64,000 nt of DNA from JAUIAI01 sp050633665 (GTDB lineage: Bacteria; Pseudomonadota; Gammaproteobacteria; Burkholderiales; Burkholderiaceae_E), in contig JBOEGY010000008.1 of NCBI GenBank assembly GCA_050633665.1, forward strand, positions 1 through 64,000. Reading direction: 5' to 3'. The stretch's first letter is position 1; each line of letters begins with the position of its first letter. Both the position numbers and the translations under genes were made by a program. Below the pieces are notes generated by a model. That model was given only the letters and a program-made list of their open reading frames with translations, ran no database searches and was not told the origin of the DNA. This document shows, piece after piece, positions 32,347 through 38,973 of this stretch.

Positions 32347-33219
32347 CTAGTGTGATGACATCATTTTGGCAAAGAGCTCCTCGCCATTACGGTGCGCTAT
32401 GCGCTCCGCAACTTCGGGCGGCAGATCGGCAAGCCAGGCGCGCGACCAGTCAGCATGCTCTTGCACGTAGTACCAGCGCTCCGGGGTAAACGTATCGGTG
32501 CCAATCATGAAGCGATCGGGAAACTCGATAAAAACCTTCCTCCAGGCTGGATCCACTTTGCCGTCAACGCTGTGATCACTACGAAAAGCCAGGTCCGCCC
32601 AGAGATTCTTATGCTTGCGCAACATCCGGGCAACCTCGGCCGGGGAATCAAAACCGGAATGCGCCCAGAGAATTCTGGCATCAGGATCCTGAGCGAACTG
32701 TCTTTCAATGGCGTCGGCATCCGAATGCGAATGTAAATACAGGCCATATTCCCGGGCCAGCTCCACCATTCGCCGCATCACCGGAAGATCGGCATCAGCG
32801 CCGTAAACGTGGTACTCGCCAATGGCGACATATTTGTGTTTGGCCAGACGGGCCTCCACATGGCCAATCACGCTCTCGTCGCGCAGCCACGAACCAGTTT
32901 CGCCACGCTTGCGGTAGGGGCGCAACGACGGCACGATCAGGTCGGGAGCTTCCGCATACAGCATCTGGGTACCGTTATCACTACTACTCGACACCATTGC
33001 GTATTTCAATCCGGCTTTACGCAACAGCGCGACCGCATCTCTGGGCGGCAAATTCTCCCAGGCATCGTGACTGTAGTGCAGATGAGCATCGAATAAGGGC
33101 ATAGGCCGCTGCTCGGCAGCAGCCGACACCGCAACCAAAGTCAACGCAGTCGATACAAACAAGACCAACGCGGCCAGCTTGACCGACTTGAACCCGGTGT
33201 TTCTAGTAGAAGATCTCAT
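32347..33219 (-). CDS. Exported amidohydrolase family (TIM-barrel) hydrolase
   Basis: A 290-residue protein. The ATG at 33219 is preferred to an upstream TTG because the signal peptide starts there (VKLAALVLFVSTALTLVAV, cleavage near SAAAEQ). The metal-site motifs of the amidohydrolase_2 family are FDAHLHYSHD (HxH), GEYHVYG, LHSHSDAD and IGTDTFTPERW (Asp). Members hydrolyse or decarboxylate small cyclic or aromatic acids; secreted versions are less common. It is the first gene of the three-gene operon with the YtkA/FixH-like and diheme proteins, all predicted to be outside the inner membrane. Confidence 0.8.
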   Translation of the reverse strand: MRSSTRNTGFKSVKLAALVLFVSTALTLVAVSAAAEQRPMPLFDAHLHYSHDAWENLPPRDAVALLRKAGLKYAMVSSSSDNGTQMLYAEAPDLIVPSLRPYRKRGETGSWLRDESVIGHVEARLAKHKYVAIGEYHVYGADADLPVMRRMVELAREYGLYLHSHSDADAIERQFAQDPDARILWAHSGFDSPAEVARMLRKHKNLWADLAFRSDHSVDGKVDPAWRKVFIEFPDRFMIGTDTFTPERWYYVQEHADWSRAWLADLPPEVAERIAHRNGEELFAKMMSSH

Positions 33220-33304
33220 GGCGTTATCCGGTGAATAGACGATAATCCGCAGCAAGGAGAAAGAAGTGACGCGCTGCGGTTAAGTGTAATCCAACCCGAT
33301 CTCA

Positions 33305-33802
33305 TCATGGCTTAAGCCCTTCAAACAAGCGTCGCACCCGCCCTGACGTGAAACCGCCTGCACAGCGAAACCGTAGATGGTCCTGAGTCAGAAGCCTTGC
33401 GCGAGTCTCTGGCGCGTCGCGAAAGCCGCCATCGGTCACGATCCCCGCAACACCACGGACCATCATGCGGGTAACGAGTATTGACCCTGCTGACCCTGCC
33501 CGCGTATCTTTGCGACTATCCATAACCATGACGTAGCCTGCTGGGCATTGTTCAACCGCCACTCGCTGCGGATGCAGCGGGTCCTGAAAGACAGACAACG
33601 GATTCAGGTCTTCACGCGCCGGGATATACCGCAACGTGCAGGCTTGCCCAACCATGGTTTGGTCTTTGGCGGATAACGGCTCCGCCCCCTGAATAGACTG
33701 GTTGCGCAAGCCGCGCTTGAACAGCGCGGTACACAAAGTGGCGTGCTTACTTGTGACAACTGAACTCGTGTCGCTGTACTTAACACACCGGTCATCGCAC
33801 AC
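33305..33802 (-). pseudogene. Truncated RraA/HMG-aldolase-family protein
   Basis: The frame of 165 codons matches the N-terminal two thirds of RraA-type 4-hydroxy-4-methyl-2-oxoglutarate aldolase family proteins: ATLCTALFKRGLRNQSIQG, MVGQACTLRYIPAREDLNPL, VFQDPLHPQRVAVEQCPAGY, VMVMDSRKDTRAGSAGSI and VRGVAGIVTDGGFRDAPE. Family members are usually 215-245 residues and continue with a conserved APTNLT..DVNVPI..GGV block and PGDVI-GD. None of that is found here; after GFRDAPE the sequence becomes unrelated and stops. No continuation was found in the other frames before 33255. I infer a deletion or decay of the C-terminus, probably losing activity. It lies divergently from the GntR regulator, which still has its operator, and belongs to the TRAP island. 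Confidence 0.65.
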
Positions 33803-33849
33803 CGGTCATCGGCAATGCTCTCCAAACGATGGTCAAGAATGATCGATCG

Positions 33850-33864
33850 AGTCATACTACCACT
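33850..33864. promoter_or_regulatory. Candidate GntR operator AGTCATACTACCACT
   Basis: It matches the perfect palindrome AGTCATAGTATGACT at 37638-37652 in 12 of 15 positions, with the left arm exact. It lies in the divergent region between the truncated RraA gene (33802) and the GntR-family gene (33908), 44 bases before the latter, so it may serve autoregulation. Confidence 0.5.
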
Positions 33865-33907
33865 ACGGCGAAGCCCGAATCTGTCGTCTTATGAATAGGA
33901 TAGCTTT

Positions 33908-34702
33908 TTGAAACACGCAACCGTCAAGGAAACCGATCTGGCACTGGAGCTTACTGAAATTCCACGGGCGGGAAATACAAAGAATCCCAAACGCGAGAGC
34001 CTCACTCAACAAGTCGTCACTGCATTGCGGCGTCAGATACTCGAAGGCACGGTCAAACCAGGCGACCAACTCCCTACAGAACCAATGTTGATCAAGGCAT
34101 TCGGCGTGAGCCGTACAGTCATTCGCGAAGCAATAGCCGCCCTGGGTGCCGACGGCCTGGTTCAATCCCGACATGGCGTGGGCGTGTTCGTCCTGGAGCC
34201 GGCAGCCAAAGGCGACGACCTTGATTTGTTCAAAGTCGACAACAATCGCATGTCTTCCGTCATTGAGGCGCTCGAATTACGAGCCGGAGTCGAAATCGAG
34301 GCTGCTGGTCTGGCTGCGCAGCGGCGGTCACCTGCGCAGGAAGCCAAGATTGCAGAAGCCTTTGAAGCACTACGCTCAGCGGTACAGCAGCAACAACCAT
34401 CCGCCAAGGCGGACTTGCTGTTTCATAGTGCAATCGCCGAAGCCACTAACAACGTGTGCTTTCAGACGTTTCTGGAGTTTGTTGCCCAACAAACCATTCT
34501 TAGCGAAGAAAACATGGGCCATGGCGGCGACGCAGCCAAAGAGCTTCGGCAAACAACGAACTTTATTGAGGAACATCGCCAGATAATGACCGCTATTACC
34601 GAACAGAATTCGGAACTCGCCCGGGAGGCCATGCGCCAACACCTGGGAACCAGCCGCGAACGAATCAGCCGACTAAACCGGCAGCGGGCACAGAACCCCT
34701 AG
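33908..34702 (+). CDS. GntR/FadR family transcriptional regulator
   Basis: A 264-residue regulator with a TTG start; TAGGAT lies about 6 bases before it and no in-frame ATG precedes the DNA-binding domain. Residues about 30-95 form the GntR winged helix (SLTQQVVTALRRQILEGTVKPGDQLPTEPMLIKAFGVSRTVIREA, quoted here as separate motifs: LRRQILEGTVKPGDQLPTE and FGVSRTVIREAIAAL). Residues about 115-255 form the FadR-type FCD ligand domain (ALELRAGVEIEAAGLAA, DLLFHSAIAEATNN, EEHRQIMTAI). FCD domains bind small carboxylates, often with a metal. It probably controls the TRAP transporter, the dehydrogenase and itself through the matching palindromes at 33850 and 37638. Confidence 0.87.
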   Translation: MKHATVKETDLALELTEIPRAGNTKNPKRESLTQQVVTALRRQILEGTVKPGDQLPTEPMLIKAFGVSRTVIREAIAALGADGLVQSRHGVGVFVLEPAAKGDDLDLFKVDNNRMSSVIEALELRAGVEIEAAGLAAQRRSPAQEAKIAEAFEALRSAVQQQQPSAKADLLFHSAIAEATNNVCFQTFLEFVAQQTILSEENMGHGGDAAKELRQTTNFIEEHRQIMTAITEQNSELAREAMRQHLGTSRERISRLNRQRAQNP

Positions 34703-34717
34703 CAATTCCCCGCCACA

Positions 34718-35998
34718 CTACTGCAGCAAAGCTGGCAACCCTAGTGAGACTTGAGGAATAAACGTCACCAGCATCAGAGCAAAAAACATTGCCAGATAAA
34801 ACGGCCATATTGATTTGACAGCTTGTTCAATAGGAATTTTCCCGATTGCGCACCCGACAAACAGACAAGTTCCAACGGGTGGCGTACATAGACCCAGACC
34901 CAGATTCATCAACAGCATAATGCCGAACTGAATCGGATCCATCCCAATAGAAGTCGCAACAGGCAGGAAAATAGGGGTGCAGATCAAAATCAGCGCCGCC
35001 ATATCCATAATCATGCCCAGAACAAGCAATGCCACGTTCAGTAGCAACAAAATGACTATCGGGTTATCCGAAATAGACAGCGTTAACGCGGTAATCTGTT
35101 CCGGTACGCGATAAAGCGCCAACAAATAGGCAAAGAGACTCGCGCAGCCTATCAAGACCATAACCATCGCCGTGGTGCGGATCGATGTGGTCACGGCCGT
35201 CACAAAATCCCTGAAGCTGAGCGACCGATAGACCAGTGCTATCAGGATCAGCGCGTAAATCGTGCCAAACGCGCCGGACTCGGTCACGGTGAACACCCCC
35301 GAAAGAACACCTCCGACAATAATAACCGCGGTGATCAACCCGGGCACTGCGGCAACCGCCGCAACCACTACTGCCTTCCAGCCGGGAAACGCCTCGGACG
35401 GATAGTTGTGACGCACGGCAAGCAAATAGGCTGCAACAGCCAGGCACACACACATGATGATGCCCGGGACCACGCCGGCAAGAAACAACTGGGATATCGA
35501 CAGACCGCCGCCAGCCGCCACTGCATAAATAATCATATTGTGACTCGGCGGAATAATGACTCCGGCAATTGACGACGTGACCGTCACGTTCACCGCGTAG
35601 TCACCGCGATAGCCCTTCTCTTTCATGACCGGAATGAGCAGCGAGCCCAATGCTGAAATATCCGCCACTGCTGACCCGGATATTCCGCCGAACAACATGC
35701 TGGACAACACATTCACAGCAGCCAAACCGCCGCGGACATGACCGACAAGCGTGGTCGCAAACCTTACCAGACGGGTGGCGATACCGCCGTGCAACATCAG
35801 CTCGCCGGCGAAGATGAAGAATGGAATTGCAAGCAACGAGAAAACAGAAACACCCGAAACAATGCGTTGAAATGCAATCAGAAGGGGGAGCTCTTCGTAG
35901 ACGAATGCGGCGAGCGAAGCAATACCCATCGCAAACGCAACCGGGACTCCGGCCACAACACAGACGAAGAAAACAACCAGAAGCAGCGTCAGGCCCAT
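34718..35998 (-). CDS. dctM: TRAP transporter large permease (DctM)
   Basis: A 426-residue inner-membrane protein with about 12 hydrophobic helices and the DctM family style: GVPVAFAMGIASLAAF at the start, LAIPFFIFAGELMLHGGIA, GGISGSAVADISALGSLLIP, and LMMNLGLGLCTPPVGTCLFVGCAIGKIP near the end. It forms the sodium-driven translocation unit for a carboxylate caught by DctP. It overlaps dctQ by one base and converges on the GntR gene with 15 bases between. The substrate is probably a sugar acid or other hydroxy acid, as judged by the dehydrogenase and regulator next to it. Confidence 0.92.
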   Translation of the reverse strand: MGLTLLLVVFFVCVVAGVPVAFAMGIASLAAFVYEELPLLIAFQRIVSGVSVFSLLAIPFFIFAGELMLHGGIATRLVRFATTLVGHVRGGLAAVNVLSSMLFGGISGSAVADISALGSLLIPVMKEKGYRGDYAVNVTVTSSIAGVIIPPSHNMIIYAVAAGGGLSISQLFLAGVVPGIIMCVCLAVAAYLLAVRHNYPSEAFPGWKAVVVAAVAAVPGLITAVIIVGGVLSGVFTVTESGAFGTIYALILIALVYRSLSFRDFVTAVTTSIRTTAMVMVLIGCASLFAYLLALYRVPEQITALTLSISDNPIVILLLLNVALLVLGMIMDMAALILICTPIFLPVATSIGMDPIQFGIMLLMNLGLGLCTPPVGTCLFVGCAIGKIPIEQAVKSIWPFYLAMFFALMLVTFIPQVSLGLPALLQ

Positions 35999-36507
35999 TA
36001 ATCGGTTTTGCCAGCAGTAAACAATGAAAGAACCCCCTGCCAGGCACGCAAACCGGCAAACAGGAACATCAGCGCGCCGCAGATCACGACCGGTATTGTG
36101 CGAATTCCTTCCGGAATATTCAGCATGGGAAGATTGGTAGACCAGCCGAACTGGACGAGCTTCCAGGACTGCGCCATCATCACGGCGCCAAAAACCGCTA
36201 GCGCCAGGTCGGAGACAATGCGAATTACGGCACGCGCGCCGGGTGGCATCAAGGCGACGAAACCCGTCACACCCAGGTGCCAGCCTTCTCGCACGCCCAC
36301 CGCGGTCATCAGGAAGGTAATTAATACGACCAGCAGGAGTGCCAGCTGCTCAACCCAGGTCGGCGTCTGATTCAGGACGTAACGACCAAAAACCAACCAT
36401 CCGAATATGGCCAGCAAGGTCACTAACGCAACCCCGCAGACGAAAACCACGGCTGCATTCAACCTGCTTAGCCATCGCTCCAGACGCGCACTGAAAGTCA
36501 CCGACAC
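35998..36507 (-). CDS. dctQ: TRAP transporter small permease (DctQ)
   Basis: A 169-residue membrane protein with four hydrophobic segments, typical of the DctQ partner: NAAVVFVCGVALVTLLAIFGWLVF, TPTWVEQLALLLVVLITFLMT, VREGWHLGVTGFVALM and VVICGALMFLFAGLRAW. It binds DctM and helps to dock the substrate protein. It lies between dctP and dctM; a strong terminator precedes it (36531-36564), so its expression is probably lower than that of dctP. Confidence 0.88.
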   Translation of the reverse strand: MSVTFSARLERWLSRLNAAVVFVCGVALVTLLAIFGWLVFGRYVLNQTPTWVEQLALLLVVLITFLMTAVGVREGWHLGVTGFVALMPPGARAVIRIVSDLALAVFGAVMMAQSWKLVQFGWSTNLPMLNIPEGIRTIPVVICGALMFLFAGLRAWQGVLSLFTAGKTD

Positions 36508-36530
36508 GGCATGCAGTCGACGTATTCAGT

Positions 36531-36564
36531 AAAAACAACTCGCACCGCTCCTGGCAGTGCGAGT
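36531..36564 (-). terminator. Rho-independent terminator/attenuator between dctP and dctQ
   Basis: On the minus strand ACTCGCAC and GTGCGAGT form an 8-base perfect stem (36564-36557 with 36545-36538) around an 11-base loop, followed by TGTTTTT. It lies in the 81-base gap after the dctP stop (36589) and before the dctQ start (36507). This gives high dctP and reduced dctQM transcription, a known need in TRAP systems. Confidence 0.8.
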
Positions 36565-36588
36565 CGCTGACGGCGCCTCGCCATCATC

Positions 36589-37593
36589 TTACTTGGTCGC
36601 CTGAATCTTCTCGACCAAACCCTTAAGTTCAGGATTTTTGGCCAGAAATTGATCGTATACCGGCGCCATTGCCTTTTGAAACGATGCCTTGTCCGCAATT
36701 TGATTTACTTCAGTACCACCACTCTGTACTTTCTCCATACTCTTCTTTTCCCGCTCCACCCAAAGCGACCGCTGAAGATCTGCGCTTTCCCGGGCGGCTT
36801 TCTTGACCATTACTTTGTCTTCCGCAGACAAGCCGTCCCAGGTCATCTTGCTGATGCAAAGGCACTCAGGAATGATCAAATGCTCAGAAATTGAATAAAA
36901 CTTGGCGGCCTCGAAATGACTGGTGGATTCATATGAAGGCGGGTTATTTTCAGCCCCGTCAATGACGCCTGTCTTCAAGGACTGAAACACCTCGGCAAAA
37001 GCCATTGGCGTCGCGTTCCCCCCCATAGCCTCAATCATGCCGACAAACAAATCGTTGTTCATGACTCGAACCTTCATGCCTTTAACGTCAGCCGGGCTGG
37101 TGATGGGTTTTTTGGAGTTATAGAACGAACGAGCGCCAGCGTCATACCAGGCAAGCGCGACAATACCCTTCTTGGCCATACCGGCTGAGATCTCCTCCCC
37201 GATCGGTCCATCCATCACCGTGTGCATATTCTCGACACCTTTGAAGATGAACGGCAACGAGACAACATTGGTTTCCGGAATCACTTGCCCCATCGGCCCC
37301 AGGCTGAATACCGCAAAGTCGATACCGCCAAGACGAATCTGCTCAATGGCATCGGGTTGCTTGCCAAGAACACCTGAGTGATAGGTTTTACCGGACAGCC
37401 GGCCCCCAGAACGCTCCTTGATCAGGCTTGTGAACTTCTCCATACCGTGAGACACGGGGTAATCTGTGACGTGAATATTCCACCCGCGCCATTCTTTCGC
37501 CTCGGCCTCTGCCGCTATTCCGCCCATCGACGCGACCCAGAACGCAACCGATGCTGTGGCAATACCGAGTGACTTCATTGACTGTAATTTCAT
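36589..37593 (-). CDS. dctP: TRAP transporter substrate-binding protein (DctP)
   Basis: A 334-residue periplasmic protein; GGAGGA lies 5 bases before the ATG at 37593, a strong site. Signal peptide: SLGIATASVAFWVASMGGIAAEA. Family blocks are NIHVTDYPVSHGMEKFTSLI, SLPFIFKGVENMHTVMDGPI, ALAWYDAGARSFYNSKKPI, MKVRVMNNDLFVGMIEAMGG with the conserved Arg that binds the substrate carboxylate, and FQSLKTGVIDGAENNPPSY. It captures the substrate for DctQM. A perfect palindrome AGTCATAGTATGACT is centred 52 bases upstream and probably serves the GntR regulator. Confidence 0.92.
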   Translation of the reverse strand: MKLQSMKSLGIATASVAFWVASMGGIAAEAEAKEWRGWNIHVTDYPVSHGMEKFTSLIKERSGGRLSGKTYHSGVLGKQPDAIEQIRLGGIDFAVFSLGPMGQVIPETNVVSLPFIFKGVENMHTVMDGPIGEEISAGMAKKGIVALAWYDAGARSFYNSKKPITSPADVKGMKVRVMNNDLFVGMIEAMGGNATPMAFAEVFQSLKTGVIDGAENNPPSYESTSHFEAAKFYSISEHLIIPECLCISKMTWDGLSAEDKVMVKKAARESADLQRSLWVEREKKSMEKVQSGGTEVNQIADKASFQKAMAPVYDQFLAKNPELKGLVEKIQATK

Positions 37594-37637
37594 TCCATCC
37601 TCCGCTAATTTGACCGAGCCTGTTTCGTAGGCGGCTG

Positions 37638-37652
37638 AGTCATAGTATGACT
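37638..37652. promoter_or_regulatory. Perfect palindrome AGTCATAGTATGACT, candidate GntR operator
   Basis: Seven-base arms are exact complements about a central G. The site lies in the 124-base divergent region between dctP (ATG 37593) and the hydroxyacid dehydrogenase (ATG 37718). It matches the half-conserved site at 33850 near the GntR gene, so one FadR-type regulator probably controls both divergent promoters. Confidence 0.65.
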
Positions 37653-37717
37653 AGAATATTCACCGGTCAATTCATACGATGAAAGCATCGCCATAAATTT
37701 AAGAAAATGGACCTGCT

Positions 37718-38710
37718 ATGAAATCAGCACTGTTTTACGAATATCCCTCGGTAGAAGGCGACGTGTTCGGGCACGGGAGTCGCGAGCGCATTGCAGCCAT
37801 CACCGACCTCTACCCTCATGTGGTCACAGCCGGCAATTTCGACCAACATACAACCGCCCTGGCGGAGGTTGAAGTTATCTTCGCCACCTGGGGTATGTTT
37901 CGGTTCGATGAACAACATTTCAAAGCGATGCCACGCCTGCGAGCGGTTTTCTATGCCGCCGGCAATGTCAAAGCTTTCGCTGAACCACTTATTGACCGGG
38001 GGGTCCTGCTGGTAAGCGCATGGCAAGCCAACGCCATACCGGTTGCTGAAATGTGCTTGGCGCAAATCTTGTTGTCCTTACGCGGATATTTCCGCGCCAC
38101 CAGACAGTACCGGGTCCAGAAGTCATTTGCGGCCAAACAATTTGCCCGACCCGGCGTTCAGGACGCAACCGTCGCCATGATCGGGATGGGCAAGATCGGA
38201 ACACGCCTGACCCAGCTACTGCAAGACTACCCACTCAGAGTCATCGCGTTTGACCCCTATTTGTCCGCGGAACAGGCCGCGACTCTAAACGTTGAATTGG
38301 TCAGCCTCGAACAGGTATTCGGTGATGCAATGGTGGTCTGTAATCACATTCCGGACCTGCCCACCACCCGCGGCGTACTGAATCGAAGCCACTTCGCCGT
38401 CATGCCGGAAGGCGCAACCTTCATCAATACTGGACGTGGCGCTCAAGTAATCGAACGGGACCTGATTGAGGTACTGACCAACCGCCCGGATCTGACGGCC
38501 TTACTGGATGTCACCTGGCCAGAACCACCGGCCGCCGAATCACCGCTATGGCAACTCCCGAACGTCGTGATCAGCCCGCATATCGGCGGCACCACCGGCA
38601 ACGAAGTTGTCCGGCTGATCGAACTTGTTGTGACTGAATTTGAGGCCTGGCAAGCTGACAAACCGCTAACCCATCAGGTGACTTCGAAAATCCTGGCGAC
38701 AATGGGATAG
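37718..38710 (+). CDS. D-2-hydroxyacid dehydrogenase
   Basis: A 330-residue NAD(P)-dependent oxidoreductase. Residues 1-100 hold the substrate half (ALAEVEVIFATWGMFRFDEQ), then a Rossmann domain with VAMIGMGKIGTRLTQLL, HIPDLPTTRGVLNRSHFAVM, INTGRGAQVIERDLIEVL, DVTWPEPPAAESPLW with the catalytic Glu and SPHIGGTTGNEVVRL with the catalytic His. It reduces or oxidises a 2-oxo/2-hydroxy acid. It is divergent from the dctP gene and shares the palindrome at 37638-37652. It most likely acts on the acid imported by DctPQM. Confidence 0.87.
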   Translation: MKSALFYEYPSVEGDVFGHGSRERIAAITDLYPHVVTAGNFDQHTTALAEVEVIFATWGMFRFDEQHFKAMPRLRAVFYAAGNVKAFAEPLIDRGVLLVSAWQANAIPVAEMCLAQILLSLRGYFRATRQYRVQKSFAAKQFARPGVQDATVAMIGMGKIGTRLTQLLQDYPLRVIAFDPYLSAEQAATLNVELVSLEQVFGDAMVVCNHIPDLPTTRGVLNRSHFAVMPEGATFINTGRGAQVIERDLIEVLTNRPDLTALLDVTWPEPPAAESPLWQLPNVVISPHIGGTTGNEVVRLIELVVTEFEAWQADKPLTHQVTSKILATMG

Positions 38711-38879
38711 CTCGTCGCTGAGTACCAAGTCATGTGGGTATCGGTATCAAGGCCATAGACCAGGAACCGTTCTTCGATAAGCATGCGGTCCAAGCACACA
38801 GGCCAGCCGGCTCGAGGTCTTGTTCGAGCGGAACGAGGCACGAATTGAATTTATCGCCAGTGGGACATCAGGTTATTCC

Positions 38880-38893
38880 TTGATACTTATCAA
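38880..38893. promoter_or_regulatory. Perfect FNR-type box TTGATACTTATCAA
   Basis: It matches the full FNR consensus TTGAT-N4-ATCAA with exact arms. It lies 81 bases before the ATG at 38974. A GAGAAT hexamer at 38916-38921 sits at the distance expected of a -10 element under class II activation. Confidence 0.65.
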
Positions 38894-38973
38894 TCCGCCT
38901 CGGCCCCGCCACAGTGAGAATCTGCGTTGAGAGGAGTTAGTTCGTACAAACGATACAACGGGGAATCTGATCC

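Noticed and set aside
38711..38873. A stop-free stretch of about 50 codons after the hydroxyacid dehydrogenase
   Set aside because: It has no start or ribosome site, and the translated sequence does not match a family I know; a decayed gene remnant is possible but not supported.
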